Shown: piece by piece, positions 1 to 11,043 of the stretch
Numbering within the stretch: position 1 is the stretch's first letter
Layout of the letters: each line of letters begins with the position of its first letter
NCBI GenBank assembly: GCA_001692895.1
Contig: KV748222.1
Location: forward strand, 1,208,683-1,272,682
Direction of reading: 5' to 3'
Source: Cenococcum geophilum 1.58
Lineage: Eukaryota > Ascomycota > Dothideomycetes > Gloniales > Gloniaceae
Length of the DNA stretch: 64,000 bases
Made by a program: the position numbers and the translations under genes
Notes under the pieces: model-generated
Told to the model about the DNA's origin: nothing
The model's input: only the letters and a program-made list of their open reading frames with translations
The model's database searches: none

Positions 1-1124
1 CTAATTGTAAAGTTAGACCTCAATGCGCAGATGCGCCGGATCGGCTTGATTTGCAAGCTTGCTGGGCCCTTCTTTATATCAATAATTGACGGGGCATCAG
101 CTGAGGTAGCAATACTTTTGAACTTGGGCATGAACTTGGCATCAGTTGTGGTGGAGTATTTTGCCATCGCAAGGGTATATAAAAGGCCGTGTGGCTGCTA
201 CCTGCATTATCGGCTAAATTACAATGCCAGGTTTACGAAGTCGTATTGGCCCTTCAGCAGTCAAAGACGTTATCTTGTAGCGAACAGCATAAGACAAAAC
301 AAACCAGACGTATTACCAACTGGAGACACTATAGACGCCATGCGGGGATACTTACGGGACTTATATACCTACTTTCGCCACCAAGCTTTTCTCCCGTCAT
401 TCTCTAGAGCTTTGCCCTACTTCACCGTCCTCAACTTTGCTGGTCAGATGGTCACCTACCTCCTTGCCAGCGGCTACAATTCCTTTCACATTGGCATCGC
501 GCGGACCCTTTCGGTGATTTCTGAGATAGCATCTACATGGACTGCTCCTTCAGTCATGTCTGGGGTTGGCCCAATTCGGGCCGGTATATGGTTTATCAAC
601 TGTCAGATCTTGTGCCTTGCCGGTGCAGCAGGTATCTTCTAGGGAGCACCAGACCCTATCGTAGCCGCTTCAGGTTTGGTTGTGGGAACTATCCTCAGCC
701 AAGTTAGGCTTCGTAGATTCGATTTATGTGCTCAGATTATCGTGCAAGAGGTAAGTCCACAATATGCCAGCTCCACGAGAGACTGCAATAATCAACTGAC
801 ATGTTTCTTTATAAGGAGGTGGAAGCCGAGCGCAGAGGATCCTTCTCATCGCTCGAAGCGTTATGGCAGAATCTCTTCGAGATATGCTCGTACGCGTCGA
901 CCATCATCTTCTTCTGGCCGGAACAATTTCGTTGGCCAGTTCTCATGAGCTGTATGGTCGTCTTTTTCGCTGGCATTCTGTACACGTTCTTTGTCCGATC
1001 GCGAAGGGGTCATCTCCTTCATCTTCCAGCCTGCATCGCCCTACAAGACCGCAAGACAAGGTCGTCAGAACCATCTTCCGAGAGGTTACTCTTCGATCAA
1101 GAGACCTCTAACTCCGTTCCTTGA
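1..1124 (+). pseudogene. Ferroportin-like (SLC40 family) iron exporter, 5'-partial and decayed
   Basis: The reading frame is open to the left edge, so the N-terminal half lies outside the window. Translation gives ferroportin-type segments: an 'NLGMNLASVVVEYFAIA' helix, 'FLPSFSRA..YFTVLNFAGQM', then 'GFDLCAQ'-like and 'SYASTIIFFWPEQFRWPVL' stretches. The family consists of multi-pass membrane exporters of ferrous iron and related metals. Two introns can be placed: 175-230 (GTATAT..CAG) and 751-815 (GTAAGT, branch CTGAC at 796-800). Exon 816-1124 ends in TGA. Two lesions are visible. An in-frame TAG at 640-642 replaces what looks like a conserved Trp (TGG to TAG, the transition RIP makes). The linker at about 260-330 must also change frame between the segment after intron 1 and the clear 'YTYFRHQAFLPSF' segment; an unrecognised intron is possible there. 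The gene borders a RIP block, which fits leakage of mutation. Family call fairly sure; loss of function likely. Confidence 0.7.
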
Positions 1125-2094
1125 ACAGTCATATGTGGTAGAGAAACTTGGAGATTGTAGAATTACGGAGACATTACAGAGGTATCAGAACCTTCGTACG
1201 ACGGCTAGATAATTATCTGTAAACAAATTGAGATTCAGCTTTACAGCCAATTGTAACCCTTCAATATGTGGACACAATTTCATCAATAATCTCGGGAAGC
1301 TGCGATGTAAGGATGGCGCCGTTTACGTACCATTATAAATCTCAGATTCACCTCTATAGCTTATTTAGCAATACTCCTAGGCTGCTAGCCCCCATACCTT
1401 CGACCCGCTAGTAGCTATCTATACGCTCTTTACGCCTCGATAGTGTGTATAATCAAGACTAAGATAAACGCCTACTAGCTGTTAACGTACAGTATAGATA
1501 AATGGATTCTTGATATGGAGTCGGGTTTAATTATTAACCCACACTTTCTATAACATAAGCAATGACATTCCACGTAACGTAGCCCACCTTTACCAGCAGC
1601 TTAATTAGCGGTATTCCCGACGAATAAAATTTACACTTAAGTTGGTAGTAATTTGCCTACGCTAGTAGGGAGGGTGACCAACCCGCTTTAGCTATACCCT
1701 TATTATAATAGAGAAGGCGAGCCAAATATAGGATGGGTAATGTTAATATACTAATTAATTATTATGGGCATTGGCTATATATAGGGGATTAGGACCTATA
1801 AAAGCTACTTTAAAAGCGGAATAACTATAGGCCCTATAGCCGGCTAGGCGTAGCTTAGGGTGGCGGGCTTATAATAGCTTAATAAAGGGCAGAGCTGTAG
1901 AAACGCGTTATCCTCTAAATTTAAGCCCCTATTATATAACCGCTAACTACTTTTAGCTTACTAAATATCGTCTTATCCGCTATAAATAATATAGCGCGGC
2001 GCTAAAAGGGCTATTTTATTATAGGTTTAGTGGATAAGTATTCTAAAGGGATTTTTCCTCTTTAGATGCCCCGGCTAAGAGCCTAATAGTATTA
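1125..2094. other. Transition from gene flank to AT-rich RIP-mutated DNA, no identifiable gene
   Basis: The first 200 bases are ordinary 3' flank. From about 1330 the composition changes to TA-rich sequence with stop codons in every frame and few CA/TG dinucleotides. No protein family could be recognised in any frame. It is probably a remnant of another transposable element. Confidence 0.5.
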
Positions 2095-2460
2095 AATATT
2101 TTAGTAAGTATACTCCTAGTATAAAGTCTAATGCATCTGTTTTTATAACTGTTTCTAGCTTTAGTTAGTAGATTTTAAGGATTAGTTCCTAGGTAAACAA
2201 CTCCTTAAGTTCTTTAAATAGCTTCTTTTATTTACTATCCTATACCTATAGTTCCTCTTTCTTTATTAACCGTATAAATATTTTACTGTTTTTTAACTAC
2301 TGTGCTATAAACTTCCTATAGTAATTATAAAACCCTAGGAATAATTTTAACTGCGTAACGTTCTCTAGTTCTTACTAATTTACTATAGCTTTTAACTTTT
2401 TTTTAGGTTTATACTAATATGTCCTAGTTTAATAATAAATCCAATAAAATTGGTCTTTCT
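2095..2460 (-). mobile_element. Ty3/gypsy RNase H-RT fragment, same family as the element at 34.8-41.0 kb
   Basis: This stretch aligns without large gaps to about 35965-36335 of the window in the same orientation. Shared landmarks include CTAATGCATCT / CTAATACATCT, the CTCCTTAAGTTCTTTAAATAG block and AATAATAAATCCAATAAAAT. The differences I noticed are mainly C/T and A/G. It is an internal pol fragment (RNase H / RT border) of a minus-strand gypsy element with neither LTR. It ends abruptly at 2460, where normal-composition DNA starts, marking an insertion or recombination breakpoint. Confidence 0.75.
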
Positions 2461-2461
2461 C

Positions 2462-2773
2462 TCAATGACCGAGAGACAGTGCATGTGGAGTGGAGGCTCT
2501 GCACGGTGGTGTTTTGAAAAGCGAGGTGCTAAGTGTGCCTGGGGCGGCTTTCGGTGGTTCTGGAGGTGGGCTGGAGTCAGACCCTTTCGCGCCTTCTAGC
2601 GCTGGGTTGGTAGAGTTGAGAGCGGATGTAGATTCTCGTTCACTATAGTAGGCCATCATTATGAGTGGATTAGGATCCCACTTTGCTAAGTACGACCCTG
2701 CAGATAATCCGTGTTGGATATTAAGATTAATTAAGTCCTTGAATACTCTAGCTTTGGTGAGCAAGGACCGCAA
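2462..2773 (-). pseudogene. Possible coding relic, unidentified, cut by transposon sequence
   Basis: An open stretch of about 103 codons with normal composition, rich in Ser and Pro toward its end. Its downstream end coincides with the edge of the gypsy fragment at 2460, and the stop codon lies exactly at that junction. It may therefore be a truncated exon rather than a natural C-terminus. No family was recognised and no introns could be confidently placed upstream. It could equally be chance open frame. Confidence 0.25.
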
Positions 2774-3466
2774 TATAAAAGCAACAAAATGGCGACGACA
2801 CAGAAAACTTCAAGAACAAAAGAGTAAGAGGGTCACATCGCCGAACAAGTCTGATTTACTTATGACACTACTCGTATCGAGAAAGGCTCCTTGAGCGCTC
2901 TATAGCTAACATTTTGCGAAACGCGCGATCGCAAAATCAGAAGTTTTGGAAGTACATAACGCGTGACATGCGTGATCCCAGAAAGCACCCTAAAATCCAA
3001 ACGCACAAAAAAACATCGCTGTGTTTCGTGTATGAAGAGAAGTAAGGAAATCGGAAAACGGGGTATACAAATCCAACGCCAGTCGTGAGTGGTTTCCAGC
3101 CGTGATGGCTTGCCCTAATGCCTTTCACTATGCCCAAGTGCCCGTTTTGTCGTATCCAATCCGTGGAGAAAACCCGTGTTGAGAAGAGTCCTGAAAAATT
3201 CCAAAAAAAGCAAGCAGTTGAAGAGGCATAAGCTAAAAAAAAAGAAAGCTGCTGTAGTGCTAATACACTAGAACAGTACCTCAAGCCTGACAACTAGCTA
3301 GCTTAGTAAGAATGGAATGCCGGGGATATAATAGACCGTGAGAAAATTCATGAGTGAGAAGCCGAAATTAACCCAAAAAAAGCGGGAAGCAAACCCTATT
3401 AGAGCAGCGACCAGAAAATGCTGGCGCCTGCTACGAAAAAAGAATATAGAACGTGGGAGGAAGGTA
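2774..3466. other. Intergenic region, 3' flank of the transcription factor gene
   Basis: Normal composition with A-rich runs. Several short open frames overlap on both strands but none carries a recognisable domain or splice structure. It includes the 3' untranslated region of the leftward-transcribed regulator ending at 3467. Confidence 0.4.
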
Positions 3467-6400
3467 TTAGATACCCCAACCCTCCCACCCTCTTCCTAGT
3501 ATCTTTTCCAAAGCTCCCACGACACTGTCCAGCAACTCGCCGAGCCCTTCCCCTCTTACTGCTCCGACAGATAAAGTGCTGACAACACTGTCCCTGCCAT
3601 CAACAGCTCTACTTCGGAGTCTCACTCTCACCCACCGCATCAATGCACCGACACCATGCTGCCATTGTGCCAAATTCTGTGGCAATTGTGCGGCCATGCC
3701 TAGGAAATCTGTCTCGACCGCAGCAATACGGAGGAAATTGAGGGAAGTAGGTAGGATTTCCGAGTATAGCATGCTGGTAGTGTTTGAAGGCAGTACTGGC
3801 GAGGTAAGTGCAGATGGAAGGAGGCCAATAGCGCTCGGATGGCCAGGGTTAGAAGTCTGGGATGAAGGTTGGGAGGCAAGCGTTATCGGTCCAGGGACGT
3901 TGGAAGCCTGAGAAAGGAGCGGTACTTGAGCCTGGGAGGGACGCTTGGTTTGAGTGGGAGAGCGATGTTGAGGATGGCGGGTTGGTTGGGCTTTGGATTG
4001 TGCTTCGTTTTGCCGCGCGGTTGCTGCGAGTGTAACGGCCCAAAGGACGAGTGCTGCATAGTACAGACTCATCTCCGCACCCGGTTCTAGCAGCAGCGTT
4101 TGCCGTGGAGCTGTCATTGTATGGTGCAAGAGGCTTATTGCTGTTTGCAGCGCTGCCTTTACTGGCTTCAATCCCTGGCTTTCCATATCAGGTGTCCACA
4201 ACTCGTTTAGCCACGTCCTAAGTGTTGTCTTAAGTCCCGTAAATGCTGCGATCGATGGAACTTTCTCCGATAGAATCCAGGATTCCCCAGAGACAGCTAG
4301 AAGTGCGCGGAGAGGTATATGTTGGAGGAGTTGGGCAGTGAGGATATGATATTGTGTGAGTGGTGACTGATCAAGGACATGGTTAAGTGCGGGATACGAG
4401 GGAGCATGGAGATATGGCGTCGGATTATGGAAGTAGTTGTAGTGGACAGCAAGAACAAGCGAAGACTGGAAAACGTCAAGCTGAGGGAGAGAGCTGGACA
4501 TGCTTAGCTCTGCAGGCACCTCACACACGTAACTCGGCTGTTGAGGCTGCTGTTGGAGCTCCAAAACCCAGTCTACAGCACTTGCCGCGTCCCACAGGAC
4601 TGATGAAGCGGGGAGCGGGAGATTGAAGCCAGAAACGTGAGATATGATGGAAGGTTGTGGAGCGCGAGCTATAAGAGTTGCTTGCTGAGTCTCGAGAATA
4701 TAGCAGCAAAGGAGGAGGCGCTGTTTACTGGACAAATCGATCCATTGGCACCATTGGTGATGTTGATTGGTATCCAAAGCTTGAGCAAGACTAGACAGAC
4801 TTTCGACAGCATTCGCCGAGACAAGCTGCGTCTCACGAGAGAGCTGGGAGAAGTCAGTAGAGTTGTTTAAGTGATTATGAGGTGGGTCTTAGACATTTTG
4901 GTACATCTCTTCGAACCTTTTTGCGGGTTTTTGAGCCACTCGCCGCGCTCGGTATTGCGAAAGAACTTCGAGAAGGAACAAACTTTGGAAATCACATAGG
5001 CGCGGTGTCTGCGCAATATCCAAGTCCCGCTGAGCAGGAAAATTAGCACTTGACAAAGAGTATTCATAGCACAAATTCATACCTGATCTAGCAATTTTAA
5101 GCACCGATCATACAAGGATCGTGACTTTGCTTTAGCAGCTGCATCATCGGTATACTGCGCACCAATGGCAAGTATTGCTGCTTTCAGCATCGGAGATTCG
5201 GTTGCGCCGCGGAATGTAGGTTTGTGTATGATTGGGAATGAGGGGTGAAATAGTCTCCAGTAATTGTCAAGATATTGAGCATATTGGTAAGTATCGGTGC
5301 CCATACCGAAAGATTGTTCCGGGAACAAAATAACCCGCTCCTCCTCGTCTCGCTGTTGAACCGTTTTCAATGGGTTCGGAAACATCATGTAACTAGACAT
5401 TGGATCTGGAGGGGCAGGCATCGGAATGTTGGACGTCGGGTACGAAGTGGCCATGCTAATCGCAAGTCCAATTGAGTGGGTGGCTGGACTCTTTTCGCCG
5501 TTGGTGTAAGAGAACGGAAGTGTTGACGTTGCGGATGTAGGAGAGCGTGTCGATGGATATGACCAGGGCTCGATAAATGAAGCGTTAGATGATGTGCGAG
5601 TGCGGTTGGAGCCCGGTCCGAAGAGCGGAGTGGGGAACATGTTTATAAAGTCATGCCCTGGTCCTGGAGACGCATACCCACTGGAGGAAGAATAATTTGG
5701 TGATGGGCTAAAAGGGTCCGTGAAATTTATGGGATATGAGGCGAATGAGTCGGTGGTTCCGATAGGGATGGCAGCTGAAGTCTGGCGAGAAGCAGAAAGA
5801 CTATAGTGCCGTTGCTTTATTAACCTACGCCCTGTTATTAGCTACTGTTCAATTACGCAATAGAAGAATACGAAAACAGCATATAGATGTAAAGAAAAAA
5901 GTTTCAAGGCCGAAGGCTGATGATTTCTTTTTGCTTCAGACTGAAACTCACTTGGAATTTGGACGAAGAAAAGTACCAAAAGTTGACGGAGTCTTAGGAG
6001 TACGAGATTGAGCTGGCTTATACCTTGGATCTGAGGTTGGTTCTGGCATTGGAGAGGCAGAGACCGGTGGAAAGAGAGGTGTATCGATGGTTTGAGGGAT
6101 TGAGACCATAATCTCGGCCGTGGACATCGTTGGCACGGTAGCTGTAACTGGCGGTTCCGGTTCAGCACCTGAGCCTTGACTGTATACTGAACTCCTGCGG
6201 GACTCGTCTTTCCCAGTCCCATCGCTATTTTCATGTGAGTACTAAACCACTGAAAATTGATTTTTTGAAACGCTTACTGTCTCTCTTGATGCCGCTGTAG
6301 AAGATCCGGTCTGAAGAATGTCTTGCCACACTCTGGATAATCGCATACCAGCGCATCCTGGTTGTGGTTCTTCTGATGACGCCTGGGGGAACGCATTAGC

Positions 6401-7029
6401 TCGATATTCACAAATGATTGAAGTAGGTCGTTTACTTACCTTAAATGTTCTGCTCGTGTGTACGACTAAGAAACTGTCAGCCATAACGCCACGAAACACT
6501 GCGAATAAACACAACGAGGAGAAAAGAAGCTGAGATGACTGCAACGTGTGGAGAAGCTAAAAAGAAGCTACACCGTAACAAGTCATATGGAGCGACAGTA
6601 GCGTTGAATTACACGGTCGTATTCAGCTGGCCATGCGACACCAGCCAGATTCGGCAAGGCTGAGGCAAAAACAAGTGAAGATAAAAAGAGTTAACTTACC
6701 CTCCCACATTCGCAGTGATGAACTTTGAGGCCTTTCTTAGCCTTACTGATCCGACCGGTCCTCGTATAGTTAACCTCTTGCTGCATTTCCGTAGGGCTGG
6801 GCGACCGTTGCATGTCGTCACGGGAGGATCGGGTGTGGGGGCCAGACGCCTCCTTTGTGGCTCCTAGACGACGACGTAAGGAAGGTTTTGTCCCTCCGAT
6901 GAGATCGTTAGAGGACTGAGAACTGCGACGTCGTTTACGACGAGTCAAGGAATGCTGAGGTGTGCCTTCAGAGGAAGGTGGAAGGTTGGATGCCAATGGG
7001 CGGCCGCTCGTTTCAATGGGATCCGACAT
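3467..7029 (-). CDS. C2H2 zinc-finger transcription factor with fungal-specific transcription factor domain, seven exons, 987 aa
   Basis: A nuclear DNA-binding regulator, inferred from its two domains; target genes are unknown. Exons (complement): 7029-6700, 6465-6440, 6382-6278, 6224-5952, 5800-5083, 5029-4895, 4843-3467. Summed, they give one uninterrupted frame of 987 codons. Two fingers are visible: C106-x-C108-x12-H121-x3-H125 and C132-x4-C137-x12-H150-x3-H154. Basic RRKRRR at 30-35 may be a nuclear signal. A Ser/Pro-rich linker follows. At 425-484 comes a typical fungal_trans core ('YWRLFHPSFPIIHKP', 'AAILAIGAQYTDDAAAK'), continued by 'LFLLEVLSQYRARR' in exon 6. The C-terminal 459 codons are helical with a Gln/Ser-rich insert. 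Introns are 40-65 bp except the first (234 bp) and the fourth (151 bp). The donor after exon 6 reads GTCTAA, which is weak. The start is the first ATG of exon 1. No lesion is seen, so the gene appears functional. Family certain; exact orthology unknown. Confidence 0.9.
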
Positions 7030-10000
7030 GGCTTGATCGCGACGAAAGGGTATATATCCAAGTGGACAATGGAGAGTCTGTTATTTCTGGTGGTGGACCG
7101 CCTCGAATGGGAGTAGACTGCGACTACAATCGGTTCCACGGAATAGCAGTCGGGGGGTGAAACCCAATCTGGTCGAAGAGTGGGCCAAATCTCATTTCTC
7201 TCTGAGAGCGTTCGGACCCTTCATGGAGAAATAGCGTGGAGAAGCGCAGAGAGCGGATGGAATGAAGAAGCACCATGGACCGGGGGAGATCCAGTACAAA
7301 AGGATCTCGAGCCAAATAGGGTGGTGAAGCCGTTCCAAATCGGGATTTCTGACGATAGCTACTGCAGTACAAGATGCTGCGCCAACAGTCTAGAGGCTGG
7401 GAGCGAGAGGCCGGGACGATGAGGTCTGAAAATACCTAAAGGCTGTGCTGGACCGAGCAGACATCGATGATATTAGTGCTAATCGAGAGCTAGGAGGCTG
7501 TTGGGAACGATGAGGTGCAGCTGCTGCTGCAAGGTTTGACTGGTCCTGCCCTTCAGTGGACGACCAGGAACGCCAATGGCAGTGCACAGGAGGCTCTCAT
7601 GACAGCAGTTTTCGATCAGACGTTGAAGCTTGAAAGGACGGGCATGGCTTGAGGGCTTGCAACCGAACAGTTCCAGCAGCCGCACGGGCAGGCAGTCCAG
7701 AGGGGATAAGCTCCAAAATTGGGGGTTGGTCCCGAGCGCACCCAACATGCTTCCCAGCAAGCCCCCCCCATGCTCCCAGGCAGTCCTGGTTGAAGTCAGG
7801 CCAGGCTGCGGACCGTTCCCGCTCCAGTTTGTTCTAAGAGGAGAGTGGCTTGGACGGGAGCACGCTATTTTCGGGCCACACCTTGAACCCTCCGATGCAC
7901 ACTCAGCCCTCAGCCTTCTCACCCTCTGCCGCTTACCGCCGAAGGATTAGCCATTTGCTGCCGTGCGTGCTGTCGAAACGAGTCCACCCACCCACCCTCC
8001 CTCATGCTGTCATCCATCTTGGGACGATGAGCAACTTGCCTTCCACATGCCCACACTTTGCCCACCACACTGTGCGCGATGCCCGCGCGACATGCCACTC
8101 TGCGCGCTCTCGCTCTCGCTCTCCTGGCCTTCGCCAGAAGCGTCAAGGTTCGGCGTTGCCCCTGGCCCGGGTCTCTGCCTGGCAGTTCTGCACGCCGGAC
8201 TCTGCTAGCACCGGTTGTCAAATTTGCCCGCTGCATGTCGAGCGCACGACGATGGCTCTTGATGGCCGATCGGGCGGCCATTGGCCCGAACGCGACAGAC
8301 GCAGAACGAGCGTCTTCCCCTCCAGCCCATGCCCGCGAAGAGAGCCCTTGGCAATTTGTCTCTGTCATGCCATCGCATTCGAGTCAGCCATTGCGTTGCT
8401 GGTTCTGATACACCCGTTTGCCGTTGCGGGGAGTCGTTGCGCTGGTCTGTGACCTGAAGTTAGAAAACCTACGCGCGCTGAAACCTGAGCAGCGCGCCGG
8501 GTTGGCCCGGCGAAATTGACGCTTGCGGGAAGGCAGCTGCTGGTTGGTGAGAGCCGAGGCGTAATACGGGGTGCAGTCTGTCCGCGCGACATGCGTACTC
8601 CCTCTCTCCCTCACACTGGCATCCCTTCGCTACCGCCACTTCCACCCCCCGCCTCCCTTCGCATTCGACGCAGGGGTCCCATAAATAGCACGTCGCAATC
8701 TCCACCGCCCCACCACTCCAGTAACAAGCGGCTGCCAAGGTCCCAGCAAAGACCATTAGGGACCCTGTGCACTCCAGCATTCTCCAATCTCGCAAAAGCT
8801 TTGGTGCATCCCTGCATGCCTCAGCCTTCCCAGGCGTTGGGGCACAATTGCGACTTGCAACGGGCTACCAAAAGGCATCGAGGCCAACCGGCATGTAAGA
8901 GGAGCCCCGCGAGATGAGAAGGATTCACGGCGTATTATGGTGCTTACCGCGCGAGCGGCATAATGGTCGCTACTGCAAGTCGCACGTCACAAGGCTAAGC
9001 TCCAAGGCTCCATCCTCACCGGCTTGTGAGCTTGGACTTTTCGGTTGGAAGCAACCTGCTCTCTACTGTGCCTTTGCCGTCCTTTGAGTTGACGAGGCTG
9101 CTGTGATACAAGAACTGTGCATGCACTCGCACACATACGCATGCATGCAGCCTCCGTACCTACATGTACAGGGCACCAGCAGCTCTCCCATGGACTTACC
9201 ACACAGGTGGAATCCCGTCGGCAAGGCTTCGCCTTCTCTAGTTCGGTACGGCCGTTCCGCAACCGAGATGGTGGGCATGGGTGACCAAACGGCCTGGCTA
9301 GTCCTTCGCAGCTAGCGGGTTCCCAAGATGCGGAGTTCCCGTCCCAATAGTCTCTCACCACCAATCAATTCCAATAAAGTTGCCCGACAGTCCGCTCGCC
9401 ATGTGCCTCCACGCTCCCAGTGAGGTAGATCAACCGCTCGATGGGACCCTGCACACTCCGACTGCGCAAGCCTTGGCCGTTGGGCTGGGAACAGCAGCCG
9501 CCAGCTTGCTCGCGTCTTCCGCTCCACGGCCTTCGCGACGCGGCCATAGGCCCTGTCGAATCGTCGTGTGCTATTGCTTGCCGCGCGACCATGGCCTGCC
9601 TTGACCTTGACCATGCTAACAGCTCGCCTGTGCCCACCATTTTCCCGTTTGGAGCACTTTGTTATCTGTGCAATTGCGAACCTCCTTGCCTGCGCTACGC
9701 TACTCTCCTTCTGCTCTACAGACTTCATTTGCTGGGAGAAACCCCCTAGGCGGCCGTGCGCGCTGGCTGGTCTGAAACCTAAGTGGGAAGGTCCTCAGCC
9801 TTCATCGCTCCCCGCCAAACTCGTGGCAGGGATATTGCGGCAGCTACTCGTCTCTTGCATTCTCTAGTTCTAAAAGAGAAAATGCGAAGAACGGACTAGC
9901 ACCATCACTGCTTCGTGCTGCAAAACTGCACGCAGTTCAATTAATGCACTGCAAGTCCAGAATCCTTCGGCACAATTGTACGTGGAAAGCACATTCCACA

Positions 10001-11043
10001 GGTCTGAAGCAGATGCCCGTTGTGCGCTCATAGCTGCCTGGCTATGCTTAAGGCCCTCTTCTTTCGCATGAGTGCAGGCTACTGTGAATAGTTTTAGATA
10101 TTGAAACTTCATTTCAGCCTACCCAAACCTCAACTTTAAGCGATGCAACGCGACTCGTGCAAAACGATTAATGTTGTGGGAATTCGCGCGTCTGGGATAA
10201 AATATCGGTAATCTGCTGTTCCGAAGAGAGACAAAGATTGTCGAACAATTGACTTCGGCATATAACCCGGACGCATTATAGCCTCAAGGGAGATCTTCAC
10301 ACGCATTGAATACACGCACAACAATCGATCTATCTGCCAGGCCTCCAGCAAACCAGCTCGGTTACATAATGGCTTGCCCAGGCTAGCCAAGACCGTTCGC
10401 GACTCAGATCAGCATTCCGTGCACTGCTCTCCCCTCTGCGGAGAGGCCAATGGAACAAAGACCCAAGAACCTTAAGTCGCAAGCCATAACCTGAGTGCCG
10501 TCGCGGGGGATATGCAAAAGAGACAAGTGAAACAGGCCGTGTGTACACTCGTCCAACCGCATGATCATCTGCGCGCTTCTCGGCTTCCCAATCATAACAC
10601 ATAACAGAAGGTTGGAATGAAGTAGTTAGACCAGAAGACGCAGCGGTTTTCAGGCCAGCAGTCGGGACAAATGAAATCACCGAAACACTAAGCCTCGGAG
10701 TCTGAAGACCCGATCGCGGTCTGACTCTAGTAGACTTTTACTAATTCATTATTTATCATCCCGGTTACCACTTGCTGTGGCGTTCCGTATATTCCATGAT
10801 GTCTCTAAAATCTATTAGGAGAAGTTGTCGCATGCATATTGATCATTTAGTTCTACGGTAACATGGCTTGGAGCTTACGCTGTCCTTGAGCCTCCAACCA
10901 TCAGCCTATCAGGGTGTATCTCCAAAACAACCACCTTTCGTAAGACATTCAGTTACCGTAGTTATACTCTTTCCGATCTCGGAAAGTCTTCTTTAGAATC
11001 TCATGTGTCATGGTTTTATTATTTTCATGTTATATGGTTCGGA
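7030..11043. other. 4-kb GC-rich intergenic block between two leftward genes
   Basis: This block lies upstream of the regulator at 7029 and downstream of the fusion gene ending at 11044. Between about 7400 and 9800 it is GC-rich, and open frames overlap on both strands in several registers, which is what GC-rich non-coding DNA produces. None of the translations shows a domain, a membrane pattern or a consistent exon chain. It presumably contains the promoter and 5' leader of the transcription factor gene. A long non-coding transcript or a very diverged gene cannot be excluded. Confidence 0.45.

Noticed and set aside
2937..3293. 118-codon minus-strand open frame rich in Phe and Ser
   Set aside because: Composition reflects A-rich flank DNA on the other strand; no domain, no start context, no splice partners.
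4867..5067. 66-codon minus-strand open frame between the last exons of the regulator
   Set aside because: It overlaps exon 6 and both its flanking introns in a different frame; the exon reading continues the conserved fungal_trans sequence.
7124..9867. More than a dozen overlapping open frames of 60-200 codons on both strands
   Set aside because: They overlap one another in GC-rich DNA, share no exon structure and show no domain or compositional sign of coding.
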